Origin: Gammaproteobacteria bacterium MedPE
GTDB lineage: Bacteria > Pseudomonadota > Gammaproteobacteria > Enterobacterales > Psychrobiaceae
DNA: 46,995 nt
Direction of reading: 5' to 3'
NCBI GenBank assembly: GCA_001874365.1
Contig: MPDF01000012.1
Coordinates: 1-46,995 of the forward strand
In this document: positions 8,696 to 17,794 of the stretch, one piece after another
How the letters are laid out: each line of letters begins with the position of its first letter
Numbering within the stretch: the stretch's first letter is position 1
The notes under the pieces: generated by a model
Told to the model about the DNA's origin: nothing
The model's database searches: none
Seen by the model: only the letters and a program-made list of their open reading frames with translations
Made by a program: the position numbers and the translations under genes

Positions 8696-9383
8696 ACCGC
8701 TATTAACCTGTACGGGTATTTCTAAAACTTATCAAGATGGTGATAACCAAGTTAACGTTTTGTCATCATTGGATCTAACGTTAAATTCCCATGAACTGTT
8801 AGCAATTACTGGGCGGTCTGGATCAGGAAAATCTACGTTGCTTCATTTATTAGGGACACTTGATGAACCGAGTAGCGGAGAAATATTATTTAACGGTCAG
8901 GATATTCATCGTTTAAATAAAAGTAAGCAAGCGGCATTTCGAAATCAGTCGTTGGGATTTATTTATCAATTTCATCACCTGTTAGCGGAGTTTAGCGCAT
9001 TAGAAAATGTCATGATGCCATTGCTTATAGCTGGGGAATCGCAACAACAAGCTAAGTTACGTGCGGTAGAAATGGTTCAAAGCGTTGGTTTAAGCGAACG
9101 GGCACATCACAAACCTAGCCAATTGTCAGGCGGCGAAAGGCAACGGATTGCAATTGCACGTGCCTTGGTTAATCGACCTGCGTTAGTGCTCGCCGATGAA
9201 CCTACGGGAAATTTGGACAGTGAAAATGCGTTGGCCATTTTTGAATTGTTAAAATCTCTGCGCGATCAACAAGGCACAAGTTTTGTCGTCGTAACTCACG
9301 ATAATGAACTCGCTAATCGACTTGATCGGGTTGTTAATCTAAGTAGCGGCAGTTTGGCATCGTCGGACAATAGTCATGAGTAA
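8688..9383 (+). CDS. lolD: lipoprotein-releasing ABC transporter ATPase LolD
   Basis: This is a 231-residue ABC ATPase of the MacB/LolD subfamily. Walker A is GRSGSGKST at residues 42-50, the Q-loop is YQFHHLL, the signature motif is LSGGERQRIAIARAL, and Walker B is LVLADEPTGNLD followed by the switch histidine in VVVTHD. It powers LolC-LolE in lipoprotein release at the cytoplasmic face. It overlaps lolC by 8 bp and the next permease by 8 bp, which indicates one translationally coupled operon. Confidence 0.97.
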   Translation: MNKPLLTCTGISKTYQDGDNQVNVLSSLDLTLNSHELLAITGRSGSGKSTLLHLLGTLDEPSSGEILFNGQDIHRLNKSKQAAFRNQSLGFIYQFHHLLAEFSALENVMMPLLIAGESQQQAKLRAVEMVQSVGLSERAHHKPSQLSGGERQRIAIARALVNRPALVLADEPTGNLDSENALAIFELLKSLRDQQGTSFVVVTHDNELANRLDRVVNLSSGSLASSDNSHE

Positions 9384-10641
9384 CGCGTCTAAATTACCCT
9401 TAACATTTGGATTAAGTAGTGCCATAGGATTACGATTCTTAATGGCCAAGTCATCCAATCGCTTTATTTCGTTTATATCGATGACAGCAATGTTTGGAAT
9501 AGCCATTGGCATAACTGTATTGCTAATTATTATGTCTGCGATGAATGGATTTGAACAACAACTCAGAGACAGGTTACTGTCTGTGGTGCCACACGGTGAG
9601 ATCATCGCTGTGAATGACCCCATTGAAGATTGGCAAACCGTGGTTGATGATCTTAAACAGTTACCGGGTGTTATTAATGGCGCGCCTGTCATTGCTGTTA
9701 AAGGCTTAGTGCTCCATGGAAGTCATTTATCGGGGATAGCACTAGATGGTATTTTGCCCGGCAAAGAAGCACAAGTAATGTCTAGCTCGGAGTACGTTAC
9801 AGAGGGAGCGTGGGATAAATTAACGAGTGGATCAAATAATATTATTTTGGGGCAAGGATTGATTGAAAAGTTTGGCTTTGAGTTAGGGGATAATGTTTCC
9901 GTTATGATCCCTCAAAAAGGTGAGAAGGGACGTTTATCATCGCCGACCGTTGCCAATTTCACCTTGGTTGGACGCTTCAAGTTTGGTGGCCAGTTAGATG
10001 CGCTTCAGGCGTATATACATCTTAATGATGCAAGAGCGCTCGCCAATGTAGACAAGGGCGTTTTAGGCATACGTTTTAAATTCGATGATATTTTTAATGC
10101 ATCAGATATTGTTCGCGATATCGGCAGAAATGTCCGTAGCTACGTTTATTTGAGTGATTGGACCCGAAAACAAGGACATTTGTACAACGACATTAAGTTG
10201 GTTCAAATGATTACGTATATCGTGCTTGTTTTGGTTATTGCAGTGGCTAGCTTTAACATTGTTTCGACGCTAGTGATGGCCGTTAATGATAAAGAAAGTG
10301 AAATAGCCATCCTACTGACGATGGGGTTATCTCAAGGGCAAGTTAAACGGATTTTCATAGTCCAAGGTATGATTAATGCGACACTTGGTTGTATTTTGGG
10401 TGGTGTACTTGGTACGCTGTTCAGTGTGAATTTGGCTGAGATTGTTCAATTTTTAGAGCAAAGCTTGTCGATACAGGTGTTGTCAGGGGATATTTACTTT
10501 ATTGATGCATTGCCATCGGAGTTTCAGTTTAGCGATTTACTTGTTCTAGTGAGCGCAACCTTAGGTATCAGTTTCATTGCAACGCTATATCCTGCAGCGA
10601 ACGCTGCCAAAATAAAACCAGCGTTAGTATTGGGTCAATAA
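9376..10641 (+). CDS. lolE: lipoprotein-releasing ABC transporter permease LolE
   Basis: This is a 421-residue permease homologous to the upstream LolC, with the same layout: FISMTAMFGIAIGITVLLIIMSAMNGFEQ helix, a periplasmic domain (about residues 60-270), and three C-terminal helices, the first containing VLVLVIAVASFNIVSTLVMAV. LILGQ-type C-terminus and the AILLTMGLSQGQ coupling helix fit the family. As the second permease after lolD it corresponds to LolE in the standard lolC-lolD-lolE order. It overlaps lolD by 8 bp. A terminator follows about 90 bp later. Confidence 0.92.
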   Translation: MSNASKLPLTFGLSSAIGLRFLMAKSSNRFISFISMTAMFGIAIGITVLLIIMSAMNGFEQQLRDRLLSVVPHGEIIAVNDPIEDWQTVVDDLKQLPGVINGAPVIAVKGLVLHGSHLSGIALDGILPGKEAQVMSSSEYVTEGAWDKLTSGSNNIILGQGLIEKFGFELGDNVSVMIPQKGEKGRLSSPTVANFTLVGRFKFGGQLDALQAYIHLNDARALANVDKGVLGIRFKFDDIFNASDIVRDIGRNVRSYVYLSDWTRKQGHLYNDIKLVQMITYIVLVLVIAVASFNIVSTLVMAVNDKESEIAILLTMGLSQGQVKRIFIVQGMINATLGCILGGVLGTLFSVNLAEIVQFLEQSLSIQVLSGDIYFIDALPSEFQFSDLLVLVSATLGISFIATLYPAANAAKIKPALVLGQ

Positions 10642-10724
10642 ACGAAGCTTGAATTATTGTCTAAATAGCAGAAACACTAAGCTGAGTACGTCTAAATAAT
10701 TTGGATTAAAGTTGTTGATGACAC

Positions 10725-10752
10725 AAAAAAGGCAGTTGATAACTGCCTTTTT
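10725..10752. terminator. bidirectional Rho-independent terminator
   Basis: GGCAGTT (10731-10737) and AACTGCC (10741-10747) form a stem with a 3-nt loop, flanked by A6 and T5. It lies between the convergent ends of lolE and the DUF2062 gene and can serve both. Confidence 0.9.
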
Positions 10753-10767
10753 AGTTTTGAGGCGGTG

Positions 10768-11277
10768 TTAACGTTTTTGGCGTTGTTTGTATTCTCGAAT
10801 GACAGATAGACGCCACAGGATCCGAATAAATGCATAACCAATCGCACTAGACGCTAACCCTATTACGACACAGCCCGTTAATAGGGGGGGGGCAATTGTT
10901 CCTAGGCTTGATAAAAACCAATCGACGGATATTTCAAAGCTAAATTCGTGGGTTTCACTACCTAGAATTTTAACACCTAATAGATAAGCGCCGTAAAACA
11001 TGGGCGGCATGGTCAACGGGTTGCTGATCCAAACAAGTACTACTGATAAAGGTAGATTGACTCTAAAGACCACAGCAAATATTGCGGCAAAGAGCATTTG
11101 CATTGGAATTGGCATCCACGCAAAAAACAATCCAACGGCAAAAGCACCAGATGCACCTCGTCGATTAAGATGCCACAGATTTGGATCATGTAGACGTGAA
11201 CCTAAATAGCGCAAATGTTTATGATCGCGAATTTTTTCGTGATCAGGCATTAACCGTTTAATTGTTTTTCTTGGCAT
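10768..11277 (-). CDS. DUF2062-family membrane protein
   Basis: This is a 169-residue protein with the DUF2062 pattern: a basic N-terminus, LWHLNRRGASGAFAVGLFFAWMPIPMQM, then VVLVWISNPLTMPPMFYGAYLLG, and a C-terminal membrane helix. About three membrane segments are visible (about residues 45-70, 75-105 and 130-160). Function is unknown; the gene is often found beside comEC or lol genes in this order. ATG at 11277 is chosen over TTG at 11289, which would leave no leader. A run of nine C residues on the coding strand (10884-10892) encodes the APPL region. Its start codon lies 14 bp from the divergent comEC start. Confidence 0.88.
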   Translation of the reverse strand: MPRKTIKRLMPDHEKIRDHKHLRYLGSRLHDPNLWHLNRRGASGAFAVGLFFAWMPIPMQMLFAAIFAVVFRVNLPLSVVLVWISNPLTMPPMFYGAYLLGVKILGSETHEFSFEISVDWFLSSLGTIAPPLLTGCVVIGLASSAIGYAFIRILWRLSVIREYKQRQKR

Positions 11278-11291
11278 ATACTTATTCAACT

Positions 11292-13595
11292 ATGACTTTG
11301 GAAAGACAAATGCTAGCAATGACCGCTGGCTTCTTAACAATATTATGCTGGCCGACGCTCCCAACTTATTGGGTGGCGGGCGGCTTTTTGTTGTTAGCAA
11401 TATTGTTAGTTAAGACACATTGTTTGGCGGCAAGTTTCATTACTGGTTTATCTATTTGTATTATATCGATAAATTATCATTTTACCGATTTAAAAACGTT
11501 ACTGACGGCAAACTCTAGCATAAAAGGTGAGATCGTTTCACTCCCAGTCCAAGGAAAACACCACAATCGCTTCTATTTTGACCTATCGCAAATTGACACC
11601 GGTACTAAAACGGTTGAAAGCAATAGCCGTGTTCAGGTGACATGGCGTGGCCAACACCAGCTATCGCAAGGTCAAACGTTAATACTTAATGTCAAGGCCA
11701 AACCAATAACGGGTTTATTTAATCAAGGCACATTCAATTATCAACGGTTTTTATTATCAAATGATGTCGTCGCGTCGGTCAATGTGATTGAGGGAGAGAT
11801 TATTTCTGACGCGCCCAATTTACGAGCTCGTCTAGCACAGCGCTTTGATATCATTGCCGACAAATACAAGACTATGAGGTTTATGCGTGCGCTAATAATT
11901 GGCGATAAAAGATATTTTAGTAACGAAGATTGGCAGATCTTACAGCGCACAGGAACCAGTCATCTATTTGCTATTAGTGGTTTACATTTGGGGTTTGTTT
12001 GCTTGATGGCTATGTTACTGGTGGGTCCATTGCTGCGTTTGTGCATTCGTCATAATCAATTGGCGACGATATCTATCATGGTATGTACCGTATTAGTCGG
12101 TGTCTTTTATAGTCTGTTGGCTGGTTTTAGTTACCCCACGATAAGAGCATTGATTATGCTAATTGTTGCGAGCTGTTTTGTGTGCCTTGGCCAGCGAGTA
12201 GGTATGGGACAAATTATTGCGATGTCATTATTCGTTATTGGTCTTTTCAATCCATTAGGCTTTTTGTCACAAGGGCTTTGGTTATCGATTTTTGCATTAA
12301 TCTGCGTAGTTACTAGTAGTAAATGGCTAGAAAAAGACATGGTTACTCAGAAGGTGACAATTGGTATACGGATTTGGTATTGGTGTTTACAATTACTCAA
12401 ACTCCAATTGGCTCTGGTTTTAGGATTGTGTGGTATTCAAATGGTGTTCTTTGGCGGTATTTCGTTAGTAGCACCCATGGCAAACGTAATCGCAGTACCC
12501 GTTATTACTATTTTGGTTTTACCATTGGTTTTGTTAGCGACAATTGGTGAATTTTTACTTCTGGCTGGCGTGTCAGAATTACTCTTTAATGGGGCTGATA
12601 CATTACTTATCACGCTATTTGAGCTACTTTCTTGGCTCAGTAAGGCGCCATTTGTATGGCAAGGCATGGCATTTAGCCGCTGGTTGGTTGTGATAATTGG
12701 ATTTGCAACCCTGCTTTTCATTCTAAAAACTGTTAATGCAAAGGCATGGTTATATCTATTAGGCTTGCCCATAATTTTGTTGTCGATTGTCTTGGCAGTT
12801 AATTTTCAACAAGAAACTGATACATGGCGCATTGACTTCTTAGACGTAGGACATGGTAACAGCAGCGTCATTCAAAAAGGAAATCGCGGTATTATTATCG
12901 ATACGGGTAACGTCCTTGGCGAGCATTCAACAATCGCACAACGAATAGTCATTCCTTTTATTGAACAGCGTGAAATAGCACAGATAGATTATATTTTTGT
13001 GACACATCATGACGCAGACCATAACGCAGGACTTACGTCACTTATTGAACGTTTTCCAAAGGCAACAGTTATCACCAATAAAGACGACGTATGTGAGGGT
13101 GGGATGATTGACTGGCAAGGGCTCGTTATCAAATTAATAAAAGCCAAGGGGAAACTGCCGAAAAGTCATAATACGGAAAACAACAAGTCATGCCTAATTC
13201 ATATCAATAATGCTATCGGGAGTGTTCTATTTTCTGGAGATATTGAAAAGCGAGCTGAGAAATTACTTATTAAGCAATTAGATTCATCGTGGCAGGCGCA
13301 AGTACTGCAGGTTCCACATCACGGGAGTAAGACATCATCGACTTCTCAATTCATTGAATTGATCGACCCAACATTTGCTGTGGTTAGTACTGCAAGCTTT
13401 AATCAGTGGCATTTTCCTGCAACGTTAGTGACCAATCGATATCGTCGAGCGAAAGCAAGAATGCTTAATACTGCAGAGATTGGCCAAATCACTGTTGAAT
13501 TTAGCGCCGATGGTCCATATATAACCAACTATAGACGTCAAAGATCGCCTTTTTGGTATAATGGCGATCTTTCATTTGGTCATTATCAACGTTAG
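11292..13595 (+). CDS. comEC: ComEC/Rec2-family DNA uptake channel
   Basis: This is a 767-residue polytopic membrane protein. The N-terminal OB-like domain (about residues 65-165) is followed by the competence domain with the hallmark RTGTSHLFAISGLHLG near residue 220 and about ten membrane helices. The C-terminal metallo-beta-lactamase-like domain has HHDADHNAG near residue 571, DTG near 543 and the VPHHGSKTS motif. ComEC carries single-stranded DNA across the inner membrane during natural transformation. ATG at 11292 is preferred to the upstream TTG at 11262, which would overlap the DUF2062 coding region. The 3' end carries a predicted promoter for msbA. Confidence 0.95.
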   Translation: MTLERQMLAMTAGFLTILCWPTLPTYWVAGGFLLLAILLVKTHCLAASFITGLSICIISINYHFTDLKTLLTANSSIKGEIVSLPVQGKHHNRFYFDLSQIDTGTKTVESNSRVQVTWRGQHQLSQGQTLILNVKAKPITGLFNQGTFNYQRFLLSNDVVASVNVIEGEIISDAPNLRARLAQRFDIIADKYKTMRFMRALIIGDKRYFSNEDWQILQRTGTSHLFAISGLHLGFVCLMAMLLVGPLLRLCIRHNQLATISIMVCTVLVGVFYSLLAGFSYPTIRALIMLIVASCFVCLGQRVGMGQIIAMSLFVIGLFNPLGFLSQGLWLSIFALICVVTSSKWLEKDMVTQKVTIGIRIWYWCLQLLKLQLALVLGLCGIQMVFFGGISLVAPMANVIAVPVITILVLPLVLLATIGEFLLLAGVSELLFNGADTLLITLFELLSWLSKAPFVWQGMAFSRWLVVIIGFATLLFILKTVNAKAWLYLLGLPIILLSIVLAVNFQQETDTWRIDFLDVGHGNSSVIQKGNRGIIIDTGNVLGEHSTIAQRIVIPFIEQREIAQIDYIFVTHHDADHNAGLTSLIERFPKATVITNKDDVCEGGMIDWQGLVIKLIKAKGKLPKSHNTENNKSCLIHINNAIGSVLFSGDIEKRAEKLLIKQLDSSWQAQVLQVPHHGSKTSSTSQFIELIDPTFAVVSTASFNQWHFPATLVTNRYRRAKARMLNTAEIGQITVEFSADGPYITNYRRQRSPFWYNGDLSFGHYQR
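13542..13570 (+). promoter_or_regulatory. predicted msbA promoter within a dyad
   Basis: The last codons of comEC hold an extended -10 sequence, TGGTATAAT (13554-13562). It is framed by a perfect 8-bp inverted repeat, AGATCGCC (13542-13549) and GGCGATCT (13563-13570). It lies about 75 bp before the msbA ATG. There is no good -35, which fits an extended -10 promoter. Confidence 0.45.
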
Positions 13596-13636
13596 CGCTA
13601 GAATGGTGCTAATTTTTATTTAGGACAACGAGTTAA

Positions 13637-15388
13637 ATGTCATCGACTCCTACCTTTGATTCGAAAGTTGTGGCTAAACGCCTCGCTGGATATTTCTTTC
13701 AATATAAAATGGCGCTTGTTTTAGCGATGTTAGCACTCATTGTTTATGCGGGTGTTGATGCCAGTTTGATTTATTATTCCCAAGAGCTTGTCGACCGCGG
13801 TATTACCGGAAATGACACTAGCTTTCTTAAAATTGGCGCATTTTTTGTCATCGGGGTCTTTCTAGTACGAGGTGTTGCGAGTTTTATCTCAACCTATTTG
13901 TTAGCGTGGGTCGGTAATAACGTGATCATGACCATGCGACAACAGTTGTTTCGTAAAATGTTGAGTTTGCCTGTAAGTTATTTTGATAAAAATAGCAGTG
14001 GTTCACTGATTTCGAAAATTACTTTCGATACGGAGCAGGTATCTCGTGCCACTAATCAAGTGATCATTGTTCTGATCAGAGAAGGGGCTACAATCGCTTA
14101 CCTGCTTGGTATTATGTTTTATTACAGCTGGCAACTTTCACTCATTTTCTTTCTTGTTGGTCCTCTCATTGGAATCGTTATATCTGTCGTGTCTAAACGT
14201 TTTCGCCGTATCAGTAAAAACATTCAAGGTGCAATGGGCAAAGTGACAACGTCCAGCGAACAGATGCTAAAAGCCCATAAAGTCATTTTGGCCTTTTCGG
14301 GACAAGACAAAGAAACTGTTCGCTTCGATAAAGTGAATAATGTTAATCGCCAGCAAAGTATGAAATTGGTGGCGGCAAGTGCATCGAGTACGCCAATTAT
14401 TCAATTGATTGGATCCTTAGCAATTGCTGGTGTGCTCTATGGTTTGAGTTTGGATGGCATGATTGAATCGCTGTCGGCAGGTGCTTTCGTTGCTTTGGTC
14501 ACAGCCATGGGCAGCTTAATGCGTCCCCTAAAGCAAATTTCAAAGGTGAATGTTGAGTTACAGCGTGGTTTGACAGCTTGTGCAAGTGTGTTTGATTTAT
14601 TGGATAAAAACGATGCTATTAACGACGGTAAGCTTGAAATAGAACGTTCAAGAGGAAGCTTGACCATCAAGAACCTTAATTTTTCCTATCAACATGCTGA
14701 GAAACAAGCGCTTTCAAATATTAATTTGGACATTGAGGCTGGTTCAACTGTCGCACTAGTAGGTCGCTCAGGAAGCGGAAAATCAACCTTAGCAAGTTTA
14801 TTGACGCGTTTTTATGAAAGCCCCGAAGGTGCGATACAACTTGATAATCGTCCAATCAATGACATCGACGTCGATAGCTTACGTAAGCAGTTTGCACTAG
14901 TGACCCAGCAAGTTGTGTTATTTGATGACAGTATATACAACAATATTTTATATGGTGCCATCAATGAAGTAAGTGCTGAGCAAGTTGAAGCTGCGGCGAA
15001 GGCAGCCAACGTCACTGAATTTACAGAGAGTTTGCCAGATGGCTTGCAAAGTCCTGTCGGCGAGGATGGCGCTAATCTTTCTGGGGGGCAACGTCAGCGT
15101 ATTGCCATTGCTCGTGCAATTTTAAGAAATGCCCCGATGTTAATTCTAGATGAAGCAACGTCAGCGCTTGATACAGAGAGTGAGCGTTTGATCCAAAATG
15201 CACTCGAAAACCTGCAACAAGATAGAACATCTATTATCGTAGCGCATCGCTTATCGACGATTGAAAGTGCTGATCTCATTGTTGTGATGGACCAAGGTCA
15301 AATTATTGAACGAGGTACTCATCAAGAACTTATTAAAAAGCAAGGCGCTTACTATCAGCTTCATGCAATGCAGCAGTCTCAAGGATAG
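13637..15388 (+). CDS. msbA: lipid A export ATP-binding/permease protein MsbA
   Basis: This is a 583-residue half-transporter of the usual MsbA length. Six membrane helices fill about residues 20-310 (including DKNSSGSLISKITFDTEQV, a conserved cytoplasmic loop). The nucleotide-binding domain has Walker A GRSGSGKST near residue 376, signature LSGGQRQRIAIARAI, Walker B MLILDEATSALD and the switch histidine in VAHRLSTIE. MsbA flips core-lipid A across the inner membrane. It sits 3 bp ahead of lpxK, the classic msbA-lpxK pair. Confidence 0.96.
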   Translation: MSSTPTFDSKVVAKRLAGYFFQYKMALVLAMLALIVYAGVDASLIYYSQELVDRGITGNDTSFLKIGAFFVIGVFLVRGVASFISTYLLAWVGNNVIMTMRQQLFRKMLSLPVSYFDKNSSGSLISKITFDTEQVSRATNQVIIVLIREGATIAYLLGIMFYYSWQLSLIFFLVGPLIGIVISVVSKRFRRISKNIQGAMGKVTTSSEQMLKAHKVILAFSGQDKETVRFDKVNNVNRQQSMKLVAASASSTPIIQLIGSLAIAGVLYGLSLDGMIESLSAGAFVALVTAMGSLMRPLKQISKVNVELQRGLTACASVFDLLDKNDAINDGKLEIERSRGSLTIKNLNFSYQHAEKQALSNINLDIEAGSTVALVGRSGSGKSTLASLLTRFYESPEGAIQLDNRPINDIDVDSLRKQFALVTQQVVLFDDSIYNNILYGAINEVSAEQVEAAAKAANVTEFTESLPDGLQSPVGEDGANLSGGQRQRIAIARAILRNAPMLILDEATSALDTESERLIQNALENLQQDRTSIIVAHRLSTIESADLIVVMDQGQIIERGTHQELIKKQGAYYQLHAMQQSQG

Positions 15389-15391
15389 ATC

Positions 15392-16399
15392 GTGAAACGT
15401 TTTATTGAGCAGTCTTGGCAGAAATTTCATCCGTTAATGTTGGTCTTTTTACCACTCTGGGCGCTTTATTGGCTCGTCACTGCGATTCGAAGACTTTGTT
15501 ATCGTCTCGGGATTAAAAAAACTTTAAGGGTCGATGTACCGCTGATTATTATTGGTAATTTAACGGTCGGTGGTAACGGCAAAACGCCAGTAGTGGTTTG
15601 GCTTGTTAAGCTGATGCAAAAGCTTGGCTATAACGTTGGTGTCATTAGCCGTGGTTACGGCGGGAGCAATCAGGGTGTTTTGTTGGTAGACCAAGACTCT
15701 AAGTCTGACGTTTGTGGTGATGAGCCGACATTGATTGTTAATCAGACCGGTTGCTTAATGGCCGTGGGGCGCGATCGCGTTAGTGCTGCTCAGACGTTGA
15801 TTCAGCACGCAAACAGCCTGGGTAAATCATTAGATTTTATTGTCAGTGATGATGGTTTGCAGCATTATCGGTTACATCGTGACGCAGAAATTATTGTCAT
15901 AGACGGTGAGCGTCGTTTTGGTAACGGATTTTTATTACCCATGGGACCCAATCGAGAAGGTCAATGGCGCCTTAAAGGCGCGATGTTAAGCATTTGTAAT
16001 GGTGCACAAGCCCAGCAGAATGAAGCGTTGATGACATTGACGCCTCAGCAATGGCGGTCAGTAAAAACCAACGAAATAATTGATATTGACTTTCGTCAAC
16101 AATCGGCGGTTGCAATGGCTGGGATTGGTTATCCACAGCGGTTTTTTGATACGTTAACCCAATTGGGAATCAACACCGATAAGAATATAGGCTTTGCGGA
16201 TCACCAACACTACGAATATGAACAACTGACTGCGCTGACGCAAGATGCGCAATGGTTATTAATGACAGAAAAAGACGCCGTTAAATGTCGTGAATTTGCG
16301 CAAAATAATTGGTGTTACTTACCCGTTGCGGCGACATTTGAAGACGAAATAGAACAAAAAATTATAGAAAAATTAGAGGAAATTCATCATGGCGTTTGA
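15392..16399 (+). CDS. lpxK: tetraacyldisaccharide 4'-kinase LpxK
   Basis: This is a 335-residue membrane-associated P-loop kinase that phosphorylates the 4' position of the lipid A disaccharide precursor. An N-terminal hydrophobic helix (about residues 13-32) is followed by [20 protein letters not shown], with Walker A GGNGKT at residues 60-65. The SRGYGG and [12 protein letters not shown] motifs characteristic of LpxK follow, and MTEKDAVKC lies in the C-terminal part. The start is GTG at 15392, 3 bp after the msbA stop codon. The end overlaps the Trm112-like gene by 11 bp. Confidence 0.96.
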   Translation: MKRFIEQSWQKFHPLMLVFLPLWALYWLVTAIRRLCYRLGIKKTLRVDVPLIIIGNLTVGGNGKTPVVVWLVKLMQKLGYNVGVISRGYGGSNQGVLLVDQDSKSDVCGDEPTLIVNQTGCLMAVGRDRVSAAQTLIQHANSLGKSLDFIVSDDGLQHYRLHRDAEIIVIDGERRFGNGFLLPMGPNREGQWRLKGAMLSICNGAQAQQNEALMTLTPQQWRSVKTNEIIDIDFRQQSAVAMAGIGYPQRFFDTLTQLGINTDKNIGFADHQHYEYEQLTALTQDAQWLLMTEKDAVKCREFAQNNWCYLPVAATFEDEIEQKIIEKLEEIHHGV

Positions 16400-16562
16400 T
16401 ATTAATTTGTTAGGCATCATTGCCTGTCCTGTGTGTAAGGGAAAATTGGAGTTTGATAAAGAAAAAGATGTACTTATTTGTAAGTTTGATCGCCTAGTGT
16501 ATCCAATTAACGATTCAATTCCTGTGTTGTTGGAAGAACAAGCAACAGCACTCGAGGAGTAA
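16389..16562 (+). CDS. Trm112/YcaR-family small zinc-ribbon-like protein
   Basis: This 57-residue gene starts at ATG 16389 inside the end of lpxK, with a GAGGA ribosome-binding site, and stops at TAA 16560-16562. The protein begins [18 protein letters not shown] and contains CPVC at residues 13-16, a third cysteine in [13 protein letters not shown], and the IPVLL ending typical of the UPF0434/YcaR (Trm112p-like) family. E. coli ycaR occupies the same position before kdsB. In eukaryotes Trm112 activates methyltransferases; the bacterial role is not established. One of the four zinc ligands of classic members is not evident here. Confidence 0.92.
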   Translation: MAFDINLLGIIACPVCKGKLEFDKEKDVLICKFDRLVYPINDSIPVLLEEQATALEE

Positions 16563-16568
16563 AGTGGG

Positions 16569-17321
16569 ATGGCTTTTAGCGTAATTATACCGGCGCGATA
16601 TCAATCGTCTAGACTTCCTGGCAAGCCGTTATTGGATATTGGTGGCAAGCCAATGATCCAATGGGTCGTAGAGCGAGCTCAACAATCTGGGGCGGAGCAC
16701 ATTATTGTCGCTACCGATGACCAGCGCATCAAAGATGCTGTTGAGTCTTTCGGTGGTCAGGTTTGTATGACCAGCAGTGAACATGAGTCAGGCACAGAGC
16801 GTCTGGGTGAAGTGGTTGAAAAATTAGGACTGGCCAGCGATCATATTATCGTGAATGTGCAAGGCGACGAGCCGATGATCCCCTGCGAGAATATCTCTCA
16901 AGTCGCCAACTTACTTGTAGAACAACAAGACGTGCCAATGGCAACATTAGCGGTACCTATTGATGAAAACCTTGATATTGATAACCCGAATGCAGTAAAA
17001 GTCGTCTGTGATAAAAACGACTGCGCGTTATATTTTAGCCGTGCGCCGATCCCATTTGACCGTGATGGTAATCATCGTTCGAATAAAGAGTTGTTAGCGA
17101 AGAATTATCATCGTCACATAGGTATTTATGCTTACCGAGCGGGGTTTATTCGCGATTATCTTAAAATGGAACCATCACCACTCGAACAAATAGAGGCACT
17201 TGAGCAATTGCGTGTGCTGTATCACGGTGAAAAAATTGCGGTGGGTGTAGCCCAGCAAGCGCCACCAGCGGGTGTTGATACACAAGCAGATCTTGACCGC
17301 ATTAGAATGTTTTTCAATTAA
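16569..17321 (+). CDS. kdsB: CMP-Kdo synthetase KdsB
   Basis: This is a 250-residue 3-deoxy-manno-octulosonate cytidylyltransferase, which makes CMP-Kdo for the LPS inner core. The nucleotide-binding signature [15 protein letters not shown] is near residues 7-21, the metal and substrate motif NVQGDEP is near residue 98, and the [10 protein letters not shown] and HIGIYAYR motifs follow. Its length is standard. It lies 6 bp after the Trm112-like gene and closes the msbA-lpxK run. A terminator follows within 20 bp. Confidence 0.97.
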   Translation: MAFSVIIPARYQSSRLPGKPLLDIGGKPMIQWVVERAQQSGAEHIIVATDDQRIKDAVESFGGQVCMTSSEHESGTERLGEVVEKLGLASDHIIVNVQGDEPMIPCENISQVANLLVEQQDVPMATLAVPIDENLDIDNPNAVKVVCDKNDCALYFSRAPIPFDRDGNHRSNKELLAKNYHRHIGIYAYRAGFIRDYLKMEPSPLEQIEALEQLRVLYHGEKIAVGVAQQAPPAGVDTQADLDRIRMFFN

Positions 17322-17339
17322 TAATTGTCGAGTTAATTG

Positions 17340-17366
17340 AGCCGTGTCATGTTACGCGGCTTTTTT
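17340..17366 (+). terminator. Rho-independent terminator after kdsB
   Basis: AGCCGTG (17340-17346) pairs with CGCGGCT (17355-17361), with one G-U pair and an 8-nt loop. A T-tract follows at 17361-17366. It separates the kdsB operon from the small membrane-protein gene. Confidence 0.85.
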
Positions 17367-17379
17367 ATGAAGAGGGGTT

Positions 17380-17715
17380 ATGAACTTAATCTTAGAAAAA
17401 TTGGGTATTCAAGGATTGCTGTTTGGATTACTTGAAATGGCGATAATTATTGCATTTGGTTATGTGTTTTACTTGTTTAGAAAGATTGCAAGGCAATCGA
17501 AAAATCCGATATATCAGTACCTAGCGATTGGTTTTTTCTTCTCTCTTATCAATCTTCTAGTACCAACATTAATCACGTTTTCAGCAGGGTTTTGGCTTAG
17601 TGATAATAATTATGATGTATTAGATTTGGCTCACAATGCTCTCTATTTTATATTGTCTTTCTGTAGTCTAATTTGTTTTATTATGGCGGGGAAGGCCGCT
17701 TATAAAAGCGCTTAA
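17380..17715 (+). CDS. small three-helix membrane protein, unknown function
   Basis: This is a 111-residue protein that I do not recognise. Hydrophobic segments lie at about residues 10-33, 45-71 and 84-107, joined by a short basic loop (FRKIARQSKNP) and an acidic/Asn loop (LSDNNYDVLD). The ATG at 17380 has a strong AGAGGGG ribosome-binding site, and the codon use resembles its neighbours. It stands alone between two terminators, so it is probably a single-gene transcript. No catalytic motif is seen. Confidence 0.75.
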   Translation: MNLILEKLGIQGLLFGLLEMAIIIAFGYVFYLFRKIARQSKNPIYQYLAIGFFFSLINLLVPTLITFSAGFWLSDNNYDVLDLAHNALYFILSFCSLICFIMAGKAAYKSA

Positions 17716-17743
17716 GTTAGCACTACATTATTTAATTTGATAT

Positions 17744-17773
17744 AAAAATGCCGCTAATTAAGCGGCATTTTTG
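17744..17773. terminator. bidirectional Rho-independent terminator
   Basis: ATGCCGCT (17748-17755) and AGCGGCAT (17761-17768) form a perfect stem with a 5-nt loop, with A-rich and T-rich flanks on either side. It lies between the small membrane-protein gene and the convergent acs gene. Confidence 0.92.
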
Positions 17774-17794
17774 TTTTTAATTGTTTAGATACAA

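Noticed and set aside
12437-12772. 111-codon open frame antisense to comEC
   Set aside because: It opposes conserved membrane helices of comEC and shows no protein-like features.
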